DNA of 52,475 bases from Planctomycetota bacterium (GCA_016190145.1 JACPRD010000078.1:1-52475), one strand, 5' to 3'. Positions 34,965 to 43,200 are shown, numbered from the stretch's first letter. A program made the numbers and translations. Notes: generated by a model from the sequence alone, not told the origin.

Positions 34965-36191
34965 ATGCCGGTATTCACTTACAAGGCGTTCAGGGAAAAC
35001 GGCGACACGGCCACGGGCGTGATCGACGCGGATTCTCCGCGCGAGGCGCGCTCGAAGCTCCGCAACCAGAACCTCCACGTCACGAACCTCGAGACGGTCG
35101 TGCAGGGAGGCGGAGCGGAGGCGCAGAAGAAGCGCACCCGGTGGCTCCCGAAATTCGCTTCGCGCAAGAGACAGGTTGAAATCGCCCTCGTGACGCGGCA
35201 GCTCGCCACCCTCCTGTCCGCCGGCACGCCCCTCAACGAGGCGCTGAAGGCGGTCGTCGAGCAGTCCGAGAGCACCGCCGTCCAGGCGCTCATGCGCGAC
35301 GTCCGCGAGCGGATCGGCCAGGGGGCCTCGTTCGCCGACGCACTCAACAACCATCCGGCCTATTTCGGCGATCTCTACGTCAACATGGTGCGGTCCGGCG
35401 AAGCCTCCGGCTCGCTCGACCAGATCCTGTCGAATCTCGCCGACTACATGCACGCCCAGAACCGCCTCGCCGGCAAGATCGTCGCGGCGCTCACCTACCC
35501 CGCCGTCATGGTCGTCGTCGGCCTCGGCGTCGTCACCTTCCTCCTCGGCTTCGTCGTGCCGCGCATCCTCGACGTGCTCGAAAAGCAGAAGATCGCCATG
35601 CCCCTGCCGACCGTCATCCTCGTGAGCATGACCAACTTCCTCCGCGGCTACTGGCCCGTCCTCCTCGTCCTCCTCGCCGCCTCCTGGATCGGCTTCAAGC
35701 TGTTCACGTCCACGGAGAAGGGCCGGTACGCCTGGGACGGCTTCGTGCTGCGCATGCCGATCCTCGGCGAGCTGTTCCGCAAGCAGGCCATCTCCCGCTT
35801 CGCCTCCACGCTCGCCACTCTGCTCGAGAGCGGCCTGCCGGTGATGGAGGCGCTTCAGATCACGGAGCGCATCATGGGCAACGTGGTGCTGGCGGAGGTG
35901 ATCGCGAAGGTGCGGAGCCGGGTCATGGAGGGATCGGACATTTCGGCGCCGCTGAAGCAGTCGAAGCTCTTCCCGCCGGTGGTGTCGTACATGGTGGCGA
36001 TCGGGGAGGAGTCGGGGGAGCTGGAGAGCCTGCTGCGTAAGGTTTCGGACTCGTACGACGAGGAGATCGAGCTGACGACGCAGAAGGTGACGAGCCTGAT
36101 CGAGCCGCTGATGATCGTGTGCATGGCGGTGGTGGTGGGGTTCGTGGTGATGGCGGTGCTGCTGCCGATCCTCGATCTGTCGAACATATAG
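34965..36191 (+). CDS. gspF: Type II secretion inner-membrane platform protein GspF
   Basis: The 408-residue polytopic protein has two repeated T2SF domains: TRQLATLLSAGTPLNEALKA with MVRSGEASGSLDQILSNLAD in the first, and FASTLATLLESGLPVMEALQ with MVAIGEESGELESLLRKVSD in the second. Three membrane segments are visible (about 170-192, 222-242, 380-402). The start MPVFTYKAFRENGDTATG is the normal GspF beginning. It forms the platform that GspE turns or pushes. A 185-base gap separates it from gspG. Confidence 0.95.
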   Translation: MPVFTYKAFRENGDTATGVIDADSPREARSKLRNQNLHVTNLETVVQGGGAEAQKKRTRWLPKFASRKRQVEIALVTRQLATLLSAGTPLNEALKAVVEQSESTAVQALMRDVRERIGQGASFADALNNHPAYFGDLYVNMVRSGEASGSLDQILSNLADYMHAQNRLAGKIVAALTYPAVMVVVGLGVVTFLLGFVVPRILDVLEKQKIAMPLPTVILVSMTNFLRGYWPVLLVLLAASWIGFKLFTSTEKGRYAWDGFVLRMPILGELFRKQAISRFASTLATLLESGLPVMEALQITERIMGNVVLAEVIAKVRSRVMEGSDISAPLKQSKLFPPVVSYMVAIGEESGELESLLRKVSDSYDEEIELTTQKVTSLIEPLMIVCMAVVVGFVVMAVLLPILDLSNI

Positions 36192-36376
36192 ACCCAACGC
36201 CGCGGCCGTTTCCTCGTTTAATACTCAGAGTTTGAGCAAGAATCGATGGGGGCACAGCGGCGCCGGCGAAAACAGCGTTTCCAGTCCGGGAACTTTGTGA
36301 GCGCCGTCGCCGCAGGCCCCCTTCCATCACGTACAATCAAGGGCCTTGAACCGTCCCTGACACGCCAGGAGGAAAG
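36192..36376 (+). promoter_or_regulatory. gspF-gspG gap with strong ribosome binding site
   Basis: A strong AGGAGG (36367-36372) lies 4 bases before the gspG ATG, consistent with the large amounts of major pseudopilin such systems need. CAGAGTTTGAGCAA (36227-36240) resembles the terminal repeat of the element at 51388-51529. A TACAAT (36332-36337) could be a -10 box but lacks a -35 partner, so a separate gspG promoter is not established. Confidence 0.4.
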
Positions 36377-36817
36377 ATGCTTCGCCGCAACGCCCGCCGC
36401 TCGGGTTTCACGCTGATGGAGCTCATGATCGTCCTCGTCATCATCGGGGTGCTGGCCGCCGCGGTCGTGCCCGGCCTTGTGAACCGCGCCGAGAAAGCCA
36501 AGGTCGCGCGCGCGAAGGCGGACATTTCGAACATCGCGACGCAGGTCAAGATGTTCAAGGCGGACAACAGCCGTTATCCGGAGTCGCTCAACGACCTGAC
36601 CACGAAGCCGTCGTATGCGAAAGAGTGGCCGGAAGGCGGGTACATCGAGAAGCTCTCGAAGGATCCCTGGGACAACGACTACATCCTGCGCGTGCCGGGA
36701 GACAACGGGAAGGACTACGACGTGATTTCCTACGGCGCGGACAATGCGCAGGGCGGCGACGGAAACGACGCCGACCTGTCGTACTGGACGATGAACGATA
36801 AGAAGGACGGCAAGTAG
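36377..36817 (+). CDS. gspG: Type II secretion major pseudopilin GspG
   Basis: The 146-residue protein has a short basic leader and the prepilin peptidase site RRSG|FTLMELMIVLVIIG, followed by a hydrophobic helix, the conserved ARAKADISNIATQVKMFKADN helix and the SRYPESLNDLT loop. The C-terminal part has WPEGGYIEKLSKDPWDNDY and DVISYGADNAQGGDGNDADL, the GspG calcium-site region. It is the main fibre subunit of the pseudopilus. It heads the gspG-H-I-J group. Confidence 0.97.
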   Translation: MLRRNARRSGFTLMELMIVLVIIGVLAAAVVPGLVNRAEKAKVARAKADISNIATQVKMFKADNSRYPESLNDLTTKPSYAKEWPEGGYIEKLSKDPWDNDYILRVPGDNGKDYDVISYGADNAQGGDGNDADLSYWTMNDKKDGK

Positions 36818-36857
36818 TCCGGACCCGCCGCCGGTTCCGGGGCGGAGGGAACCTGAA

Positions 36858-37478
36858 ATGACGACGGCCGCCATCGGAAGACCGGCCTGCTCCGGGCGCC
36901 CGCGCCGCGACCGCGGCTACACGCTCATTGAGATGTCCGTGGTGCTCGTGATCCTCGGCATCATCCTGTTCGTCATGATCGGCCGAGTCGACTACCTGCT
37001 CCCCAAGTACCGAGTCCGCGCCGGCGTGCGCGAAGTCGCGGCGACCCTTCGGCTCGCGCGCAGCCAGGCCATGTCGACGGGGATGCCCCATTACGTCCAG
37101 TACGACCTGTCGAAGGGCACGTACTGGATTCTCGCGCCGGAGCCGGAGAAGTCGCCCGAGGACCTGGAGGGGCTCGAGGACACGACGGAGAACGCGTTCA
37201 AGCAGTACACGTACAAATGGGTCCGGACGATGGAGAAGAAGATCCCGGACCAGGTGGTGATCGAGAAGATCCTGTGGTCGGCGGACGACCCGGCGGAGGG
37301 GGATCCGGTGACGATCGAGGTGACGCCCTACGGGTCGATCCGGCGGCACACGGTGTGGATCACGGGGACGGAGGACGGCGCGAAGTTCACCGTGTCGACG
37401 AACCAGGTGACCGGATTCGTCGAGTACCAGGACGGGCACGTGCAGCCCCCGGTTCTCGAGAGGGCGGCCGACCAGTGA
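36858..37478 (+). CDS. gspH: Minor pseudopilin, GspH-like
   Basis: The 206-residue protein has a 20-residue basic leader and the cleavage motif RDRG|YTLIEMSVVLVILG, then a helix with AGVREVAATLRLARSQAMSTG, the typical GspH/FimT sequence. The C-terminal domain is beta-rich and acidic. Tyr rather than Phe follows the cleavage glycine, which is unusual but tolerated. Its stop overlaps the next GTG (GTGA). Assignment to GspH rests on the SQAMSTG segment and gene order. Confidence 0.82.
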   Translation: MTTAAIGRPACSGRPRRDRGYTLIEMSVVLVILGIILFVMIGRVDYLLPKYRVRAGVREVAATLRLARSQAMSTGMPHYVQYDLSKGTYWILAPEPEKSPEDLEGLEDTTENAFKQYTYKWVRTMEKKIPDQVVIEKILWSADDPAEGDPVTIEVTPYGSIRRHTVWITGTEDGAKFTVSTNQVTGFVEYQDGHVQPPVLERAADQ

Positions 37479-37933
37479 TCCGGAGGCGCCACGGGCGGTC
37501 GGGCTTCACCCTCCTCGAGGTGATGATCTCCCTCGCGATCATCGCGACGACGATCTTCGCGCTGCTATACATGCGCACGCGCGCGATCGAGCACACGGGG
37601 TCCGCCCGCGAAATGCGCATCCTCTGGACGCTCCTCCAGCAGAAGGTCGGCGACTTCGACGAGATCGCCTACGACGACTACAAAGACGGCACCGAATCGG
37701 GGAGTTTCGAGGACGCCCCTCTCGACAACGTGGTCTGGGAGCGGACCACGGAGAAGGTCGAAATGACGATGATCGAGAAGGTGGACGACGACCATCCGCG
37801 CGAGATGTGGAAGATCACCGTGCGCGTCATCTACACGCGGCCGGACCAGACGCAGAGGAAAGTCCAGGCGCAGTTCTACCGCCTGCTCAAGGAGGACGAC
37901 GCGCAGGAACCGCCACCGGGCGGGGGAGGCTAG
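37475..37933 (+). CDS. gspI: Minor pseudopilin, GspI-like
   Basis: The 152-residue protein starts with GTG and has RRRHGRSG|FTLLEVMISLAIIATT, the leader and hydrophobic helix of a minor pseudopilin. The length and position between GspH-like and GspJ-like proteins fit GspI, which nucleates the pseudopilus tip. The C-terminal part has a WKITVRVIYTRPDQ strand and ends in a Pro/Gly-rich tail (QEPPPGGGG). Confidence 0.8.
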   Translation: MIRRRHGRSGFTLLEVMISLAIIATTIFALLYMRTRAIEHTGSAREMRILWTLLQQKVGDFDEIAYDDYKDGTESGSFEDAPLDNVVWERTTEKVEMTMIEKVDDDHPREMWKITVRVIYTRPDQTQRKVQAQFYRLLKEDDAQEPPPGGGG

Positions 37934-37935
37934 GC

Positions 37936-38625
37936 GTGCGCGGCCGCCGCGGATTCACCCTCCTCGAAGTCCTCCTCACGATCACGATCACCGCGATCAT
38001 GATGGGAATCATCTACGGCGTGCTCGTCTCCACACTTCAGGCGCGCACCCGCCTGGAAAGGACCACGGAGGTCGAGGAAGCGGGTCCCGTGCTGCTCAAG
38101 ATGATCTCGGACGACGTCGCGGCGGCGTTCGTGCCGCCCGTTCCCGATCAGCCGCCGCCCGGCGAGGGCGAACCCGCCCCCGCCAACCCCGCCTACTTCC
38201 TCGGCAAGGACGAAACCGGCGCCGGCGGCGACGCCGACGTCCTCGACTTCGTCTCCTCGCGCGACATCTGGGACCCCGATACCCGACGCGTCGCCGATTT
38301 CGCCGAAATCGGCTTCTCCCTCAAGGCCAGCGACACCTACCCCGGCCTCTCCCTCCTCGTCCGCCGCGAAGACCCGTTCATCGACGACAAACCCCAGGGC
38401 GACGGCGTCCTCCAGGAAATGTACCCCCGCGTGAAATCGCTCAACCTGGAGTACTGGGACGGGGAAGAATGGCAGACGAAATGGGGGGACGACGAGGCGC
38501 AGAAGAAGATGCTGCCGAGAATCGTCCGGATCACGCTCGTTCTCGTGCCGGACGAGGAGAAGGCGAAGAACAACGATCCGACGGGAGAGAAGAAGTACGT
38601 GATGGAAGTGAGCCCGGTGCACTAG
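37936..38625 (+). CDS. gspJ: Minor pseudopilin, GspJ-like
   Basis: The 229-residue protein starts with GTG 2 bases after gspI and has a very short leader, RGRRG|FTLLEVLLTITITAIM. The body (GPVLLKMISDDVAAAFVPP, RVADFAEIGFSLKASD, VKSLNLEYWDGEEWQTKWGD, LPRIVRITLVL) matches GspJ, whose YWDG-x-W motif is characteristic. A Pro/Glu-rich loop (PVPDQPPPGEGEPAPANP) interrupts the fold. With GspI and GspH it forms the tip complex; no gspK follows. Confidence 0.87.
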   Translation: MRGRRGFTLLEVLLTITITAIMMGIIYGVLVSTLQARTRLERTTEVEEAGPVLLKMISDDVAAAFVPPVPDQPPPGEGEPAPANPAYFLGKDETGAGGDADVLDFVSSRDIWDPDTRRVADFAEIGFSLKASDTYPGLSLLVRREDPFIDDKPQGDGVLQEMYPRVKSLNLEYWDGEEWQTKWGDDEAQKKMLPRIVRITLVLVPDEEKAKNNDPTGEKKYVMEVSPVH

Positions 38626-38745
38626 GCCGGGCTAAAGAACGCCGAACATTCCGGCCCTCATCGGTTCGGGCCACAATTTCCCGCCGCCTCGACCGTTATT
38701 CCCTTCACAACATCCTCGTTCCACTCATTCAGGGAGGACCGACAC

Positions 38746-39873
38746 ATGCATTGGCTCGCAAGCTCGATCATCGGCGCGGCCGCTTCGCTCATGCCGCTCG
38801 CCGCCGCCGCGGACGAACCCCGTCCGGCGCGCGGGGAGGACGACCTCAGGGCGCTTCGGGACCGTGTGGAGGAGATGAACCGCGAGGCGGAGCTGGAGTT
38901 GATGCGCGAGGACGGTCCGCGCCGCGAGCCGCGGCGTGAGGGGAACCGGATGGAGCCGGGTCGTCCGGGCGAGCCGGGGCGGCCGCCGCGGGCGCCGGAG
39001 CCTCCGGGTCCGGGTCGCGACGGGATGCGTCCGGGAGGGCCGGATGGACCGGGGCCGGACGGCCGGCGGCCGGGCGGTCCGGAGGGGCGCGACCGGAGGG
39101 CGGCTCCGGACCCGGTCGGGCCGGACGGACGGCCGGGGATGGACCGGCCGCAGGAACGTCCCGAGGACATGGAATTCGAGCTGCGCATGCGCGCGCGCGA
39201 AATCGAGCACCAGATCGAGAACCTGAAATGGGAGCTGGAGACGATCCGGCTGCGCATGGAGCACCTGCACGGACAGGGCGGCAAGGACCGGCCCGCTCCC
39301 GGGCACGGGATGCAGGGACCGGGGCCGGAAAAGCACCCGGGCGGCGATCCTCGCCAGGAGCTGGTCCGTCGGCTCGAGGAGCTGGAGCGCGCCCTCGTGA
39401 AGGCGAAGGAATCCGGCGACCGCGGCCGCGCGCGCGAACTGACGCAGGAGCTGGAGGCGGTGCGCGGGAAGCTCAAGGGATTCGAGAAGAACCCCGCGGG
39501 CGACGACGGCGACCACCGCGCGAAGCTGAAAGCCGCAGTGCCCGAGCTGCGTCAGGCGATCGAACAGGCCATGAAGCGCGGGAATCACGACGAGGCGAAG
39601 GCCCTGCAGGCGAAGCTCGAGCACGTCATGAAGGAACTGACGGGCGCGGCGCAGGAAAACATGGACCGGGCGCGCGGGGAGGTGAAGGAGAAGTTCGCGG
39701 CGCACCTGGCGGAGCTGGAGCGGCGGCTGATCGAGGCCAAGGAAAGCGGCAACGAGGAGATGGCGCGGCAGATCCGGCAGAAGATGGAGGAATTGAAGAG
39801 GATGTTCGAGGAGAAGATGAAGGGCGGGGAGCCGAAGAAGCCGGAGCCGAAGAAGAAGCCCCGCATGATCTGA
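38746..39873 (+). CDS. Secreted coiled-coil protein with Gly/Pro-rich region
   Basis: The 375-residue product has a signal peptide (about 1-22, LMPLAAAADEP). Residues about 55-145 are a low-complexity Gly/Pro/Arg/Asp stretch with irregular GxP and PGG units (GPDGPGPDGRRPGGPEGRD), loosely collagen-like. Residues about 147-175 and 205-350 are charged coiled coil (RAREIEHQIENLKWELETI, LVRRLEELERALVKAKESGD). In that second coil the segment ALVKAKESGDRGRARE is echoed by RRLIEAKESGNEEMAR, an internal repeat. It follows gspJ after 120 bases and precedes the operon terminator, so it may be a substrate or accessory factor of the secretion system. Confidence 0.6.
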   Translation: MHWLASSIIGAAASLMPLAAAADEPRPARGEDDLRALRDRVEEMNREAELELMREDGPRREPRREGNRMEPGRPGEPGRPPRAPEPPGPGRDGMRPGGPDGPGPDGRRPGGPEGRDRRAAPDPVGPDGRPGMDRPQERPEDMEFELRMRAREIEHQIENLKWELETIRLRMEHLHGQGGKDRPAPGHGMQGPGPEKHPGGDPRQELVRRLEELERALVKAKESGDRGRARELTQELEAVRGKLKGFEKNPAGDDGDHRAKLKAAVPELRQAIEQAMKRGNHDEAKALQAKLEHVMKELTGAAQENMDRARGEVKEKFAAHLAELERRLIEAKESGNEEMARQIRQKMEELKRMFEEKMKGGEPKKPEPKKKPRMI

Positions 39874-39902
39874 ACGACCGGCTTTGATCCAGAAGGTAGC
39901 AG

Positions 39903-39935
39903 CGCCCGGAGCGAGTCATGGCTCCGGGCGTTTTT
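39903..39935 (+). terminator. Rho-independent terminator
   Basis: A perfect 10-bp stem (CGCCCGGAGC, 39903-39912; GCTCCGGGCG, 39921-39930) with an 8-base loop is followed by TTTTT (39931-39935). It lies 30 bases after the stop of the secreted coiled-coil gene and closes the secretion-operon transcript. Confidence 0.92.
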
Positions 39936-39985
39936 CGATTGGCCGGCCGGGTTCGGCGTTCGGCGTTGGGGTACACTCGCCCGCG

Positions 39986-40546
39986 ATGACGGAACCCCAC
40001 CTGTGGGCGCGGCCCCTTCAGCCCGAGTTCGCAGACGACTTCTTCAAATTCCACGACCGCGCTGACTGCGGGGGGTGCTGGTGCATGTACTGGCATTTCC
40101 CGGGGACCAACGGGGAATGGGGCGCTGTGGACAAGGCGAAGCTTCGGGAAGAGAAGTGCGGCCGCATTGCCTCGCAGGGAGACACGGGGATGATCCTGTA
40201 CGAGGACAAGGAGCCCGTGGGCTGGTGCCAGTTCGGTGCGCGAAAGCACTTTCCGAAACTTCTCGAACGCCTCAAGCCCCCTCCCGGCCCCGACGATCTC
40301 TGGTGCCTGAACTGCTTCCTGATCGCCCCCGGCCGCCGCCGGCAGGGCTACGCGCGCGCGCTGCTCGCGATCACGCTGGAGCATCTGCAGCGGTTGGGCG
40401 TGAAGGAGGTCGAGGCGTACCCGAAGCCGGGACAGCACGAGGACGGGGAAGTCTGGATGGGGCCGGAGAAGCTGTTCCTGGACGCGGGATTCACGGGAGT
40501 TCCAGGGGCCTCCGGCGGAGCGGTTGTCCGGAAGCGTCTCGGCTGA
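39986..40546 (+). CDS. GNAT-family acetyltransferase
   Basis: The 186-residue protein has a cysteine-rich N-terminal stretch (DCGGCWCMYWHFPG, about 28-41), a feature of a GNAT subgroup of unknown substrate. The acetyl-CoA site follows: LWCLNCFLIAPGRRRQGYARAL (V/I-x-x-x-x-R/Q-x-x-G-x-A pattern) and a C-terminal AYPKPGQHEDGEVWMGPEKLFLDAGF. The start is the first ATG consistent with that layout. It follows the operon terminator and is convergent with a GNAT fragment on the other strand. Confidence 0.82.
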   Translation: MTEPHLWARPLQPEFADDFFKFHDRADCGGCWCMYWHFPGTNGEWGAVDKAKLREEKCGRIASQGDTGMILYEDKEPVGWCQFGARKHFPKLLERLKPPPGPDDLWCLNCFLIAPGRRRQGYARALLAITLEHLQRLGVKEVEAYPKPGQHEDGEVWMGPEKLFLDAGFTGVPGASGGAVVRKRLG

Positions 40547-40572
40547 GCGACGTTCCGCCGGCGCAGCGACAT

Positions 40573-41001
40573 TTACGCTTTCACACGCAGGGTCTTCGCA
40601 AGAACCACGCTTCGATAGTTCGTCTCGTTCCACTTCATGTCGCCCATCCGGCGATAACCTCGTTTCTCGTAGAGCGCGATGAGGCCGAAGGCCGTTTCCG
40701 CCGTGTCGCATGCCATGGTCGTGCATCCGGCCGACCTGGCCCCGGCCTCGGCGCTTTCGAGGAGCAGCGCCCCGATTCCCGTTCCCTGGTGTCGGGGATC
40801 GACTGCGAACTGTCCGAAAATCGCGATTTGTGGATCCCGGTAGTGTCCGCATCTCTCCGCCGCGTTCCCTTTCCGCCAGGTGATGGTGCCCAGGATCCGT
40901 CCTCCCTGGAGAGCCAGGCAGGTGAAACCCCGGGCGCAGCGGGATTTCGATGCCGGGGAGCATGCTCCCGCGATCCTCCATGGCCGTTTCGACTCGTGTA
41001 C
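40573..41001 (-). pseudogene. GNAT acetyltransferase fragment lacking start codon
   Basis: Reading the minus strand in the frame that ends at TAA 40573-40575 gives a clean GNAT C-terminal half: LALQGGRILGTITWRKG, then FGQFAVDPRHQGTGIGALLL (the acetyl-CoA loop) and YEKRGYRRMGDMKWNETNYR, ending AKTLRVKA. The frame is open only from the stop codon of the upstream gene (41002-41004), and no ATG, GTG or TTG occurs before the GNAT core. The first two helices and strands of the fold are missing. It is most simply a 5'-truncated pseudogene, though initiation at CTG after the upstream stop cannot be excluded. Confidence 0.7.
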
Positions 41002-41850
41002 CTATTTCTCCTCCGGCCGGATTCTGACGCGAAATTCCGCCGTCGCCCAGTCCTCCCAGAGAGGCTCCGTGTACTTCCGGCTCTCAAAAAAGTCGAGGTG
41101 ATAGGAGCCGTGCACGAAGAAGGTCCCGGGCTTCTCGAACGAGAACCACAGCGCCAGGTCGACTGGATGCTCGAAGACCTCTCCCGGTTTCAGCTCGCGG
41201 ATCGTGGAGATACCGCCCATGTGCTGATCGGAGCCGATGTCCGGCAGGGGCTTGTCGCCGTCCGTGGCGCGGAAAACGAACTGGTTGTCCCGCGCCGCGC
41301 GGTTCCTTCCGCCGACCTGGAAGTAGACGGCCGTTTCTCCCACGTTTTCGATGCGGAGCGTGATGGTTTTCGCGCCCTCGACGCCGAATTCCTCCTCCGC
41401 GGGCACGAAGCTCACCGACAGACGATGCCCCGGATGAACCCTGAACTTCGGCTTGATGCCGAAATGCGCCGCGACGGCTTCCGCGTTTTCCCTGCCGGAA
41501 ACCTGGAATCCGAGGCTCGACGACTTGTCCGCCTCGGATCCGGAACTGGACTGCAGGTGCGCCGTTCCCTTCACCACCAGCACCGTCCGGGTGCGTCCCA
41601 GGTCCTCGATGAACGGGAACTTGAGCTGCAGCGCGTACTCCCGGTTGGCGTTGTCGCGCGACGTCAGCCGGGCTTCCTGGACTTCGTGCGTCAGCCGATC
41701 GCCCAGTCCGATCACGCGCCCGTCGGCCGCCGTCGCCTTTCGCGCCGCCGTCGCATCTCCCAGCGCAAACAACCCGTCGCCGTCTTCCTCGGCCGCCGCC
41801 GGCAGAACGAGCGCGCCCGCCAGCCCGATCGCCCACAGGATTTTTCTCAT
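41002..41850 (-). CDS. Secreted protein of unknown function
   Basis: The 282-residue product starts with a signal peptide (MRKILWAIGLAGALVLPAAA). The mature protein is beta-rich: ALQLKFPFIEDLGRTRTVLV, PKFRVHPGHRLSVSFVPAEE, then ITLRIENVGETAVYFQVGGR and IRELKPGEVFEHPVDLALWF, ending with GTFFVHGSYHLDF. The pattern suggests an immunoglobulin-like sandwich, with IENVGETAVYF recalling CARDB/NEW3-type domains. That is structural inference, and no enzyme motif is visible. An upstream ATG at 41865 is possible. It lies 70 bases after the repeat-protein gene on the same strand. Confidence 0.6.
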   Translation of the reverse strand: MRKILWAIGLAGALVLPAAAEEDGDGLFALGDATAARKATAADGRVIGLGDRLTHEVQEARLTSRDNANREYALQLKFPFIEDLGRTRTVLVVKGTAHLQSSSGSEADKSSSLGFQVSGRENAEAVAAHFGIKPKFRVHPGHRLSVSFVPAEEEFGVEGAKTITLRIENVGETAVYFQVGGRNRAARDNQFVFRATDGDKPLPDIGSDQHMGGISTIRELKPGEVFEHPVDLALWFSFEKPGTFFVHGSYHLDFFESRKYTEPLWEDWATAEFRVRIRPEEK

Positions 41851-41867
41851 GGAAATCAGACGCATTC

Positions 41868-41890
41868 CGGGGAGGGGAGTTCCCTCCCCG
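41868..41890 (-). other. Short GC hairpin between two minus-strand genes
   Basis: A 9-bp stem (CGGGGAGGG against CCCTCCCCG) with a 5-base loop lies between the stop of the repeat-protein gene and the start at 41850. There is no T-run, so it may attenuate or stabilise the transcript rather than end it. Confidence 0.4.
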
Positions 41891-41920
41891 CAGTTTTCCG
41901 CGCCGACGACGCTCGTGAAT

Positions 41921-43051
41921 TCAGGGTTTCTTCTTCTCGTGCGAAGGGCACAGGCAAGCCGATTCGTAGGACGCTCCGATGCACAGCGCGCCGAACGCCT
42001 GTCTGAGGACTGAGGGGGGCCCACCGCCCCATTCCCCTCCGGCGCTCACTTCCGACCGGATCGTCGTGCGGAGCGCGTCCGTCCACGCTTTCCAGTTTTC
42101 GCTCCCCTTCTCTTCCATTGATCGCATTGCCACGGTGCCGAAGTACCAGTAGGTGAAGCTGTTCTGCCGCCAGGACGGTGGCGCGCCCAGCAGGCTCCGG
42201 CGCATGGACTCGATCCCCGGGTGGGTTCTGTCCACCGAGACCCAGGTGTAGGCCGTGGCGACCGCCGGATCGGGCGCCGTCACCAGGGTCGCGCCGAGCC
42301 AGGCCGCGGCCCGCGCCTTCGCCTCCTCCGGCACTTCCAGCGCGGAAATCTCCGCCGACCGGAGCGTCTGGGCGGCCCATGCGCTGGTCCACGCGTCGCC
42401 CCACGATCCGTCGGCGCCCTGGTCCCGCACCAGCCGTTCCAGCGCGGCTACCGCCTGAGGCTTGAGGATGGCGCTGTTCGTCATTCCGTACGTTTCGGTC
42501 CATGCCATCGTCGTGATCGCCTTCGAGAGCGGGTCCTCGGCGGAGCCGTTGGCGATCATCCACTTGTACGCCCGCTTCATCCCTTCCCCCGCAGTCCCGG
42601 CTTCGAATACCTCCTTCGAGAGGTGGGTGTACCCGTGGGAGAGCATCGCGAGGATCGCCAGCGCCGTAGCCGCCGATCGCGTGTAGGTGGCGCCTTCGAA
42701 CGATTCCTCCTCCGCCCCGAACGAGCCGTCCTCGTTCTGGTGCGCGAGCAGCCAGCCGATCTCCGCCGGTCTGACGTGCTCGATGGGGAACTGCTGGGGC
42801 TCGTGCTTCACGATTTCCGCAGGAGACATGGGTTCGGGATCCGGCGCCCGGGCCGGCTCGGGCCGGCTCGGGACGACGAGGCCGTCGAAGACGACCTCCG
42901 CGGGCGGCTCCGGCCGGGGGCCGGGGGCGGGAGTCGGCGCGGCGGACCCCTGGACCGCCGGCTCGGATTCGTCCGTGCGGAGCCGCAGGGCCAGGAATCC
43001 GGCGATCGCGGCGATCAGCAGAAGGACCGCGCCCGCCCGGAGGGGTGTCAT
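41921..43051 (-). CDS. Membrane-anchored prenyltransferase/squalene-cyclase-like repeat protein
   Basis: The 376-residue product has an N-terminal membrane segment (about 5-22, RAGAVLLLIAAIAGFLAL) and a Pro/Glu-rich linker, then alpha-alpha toroid repeats. The QW-like motifs LLAHQNEDGSFGAEE (about 101-115) and LVRDQGADGSWGDAWTSAWA (about 207-226) mark the repeats, with AAWLGATLV and FTYWYFGTVAM between later helices. This architecture is common in secreted or membrane proteins of Planctomycetota. No DxDD catalytic motif of squalene-hopene cyclases is visible, so it is probably a binding domain rather than a cyclase. It is divergent from the sigma-54 activator. Confidence 0.72.
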   Translation of the reverse strand: MTPLRAGAVLLLIAAIAGFLALRLRTDESEPAVQGSAAPTPAPGPRPEPPAEVVFDGLVVPSRPEPARAPDPEPMSPAEIVKHEPQQFPIEHVRPAEIGWLLAHQNEDGSFGAEEESFEGATYTRSAATALAILAMLSHGYTHLSKEVFEAGTAGEGMKRAYKWMIANGSAEDPLSKAITTMAWTETYGMTNSAILKPQAVAALERLVRDQGADGSWGDAWTSAWAAQTLRSAEISALEVPEEAKARAAAWLGATLVTAPDPAVATAYTWVSVDRTHPGIESMRRSLLGAPPSWRQNSFTYWYFGTVAMRSMEEKGSENWKAWTDALRTTIRSEVSAGGEWGGGPPSVLRQAFGALCIGASYESACLCPSHEKKKP

Positions 43052-43127
43052 GGGGGTACCAACGGACCCCAGCGTTGGCGGTTTGAGGAATCCGCCTCGA
43101 ACCCGTGGTCAGGAGCGTTCTCGTGTC

Positions 43128-43144
43128 TTGACGCGATGCGTCAA
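43128..43144. promoter_or_regulatory. 17-bp palindrome upstream of the sigma-54 activator
   Basis: TTGACGC-GAT-GCGTCAA is a perfect 7-bp inverted repeat with a 3-base centre. It sits in the 176-base divergent gap, about 42 bases upstream of a candidate -24/-12 promoter. It is a plausible operator or activator site; which protein binds is unknown. Confidence 0.45.
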
Positions 43145-43186
43145 TTTGACGAGCGTGCAAATACCGTTCCGCGACGGGGGGGGGGC

Positions 43187-43200
43187 GGCTGGTAGGTTGC
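43187..43200 (+). promoter_or_regulatory. Candidate sigma-54 promoter of the activator gene
   Basis: GGCTGGTAGGTTGC keeps GG-N10-GC spacing, the C after GG and TT before GC, compared with the consensus GGCACG-N4-TTGC. Transcription would start near 43212, leaving room for the GGAG at 43218 before the ATG at 43228. GG-N10-GC alone is common in GC-rich DNA, so support is moderate. Confidence 0.4.

Noticed and set aside
40635..41087. Alternative minus-strand reading frame over the GNAT fragment
   Set aside because: It has an ATG but its translation is low-complexity and lacks GNAT motifs, whereas the frame ending at 40573 carries them clearly.
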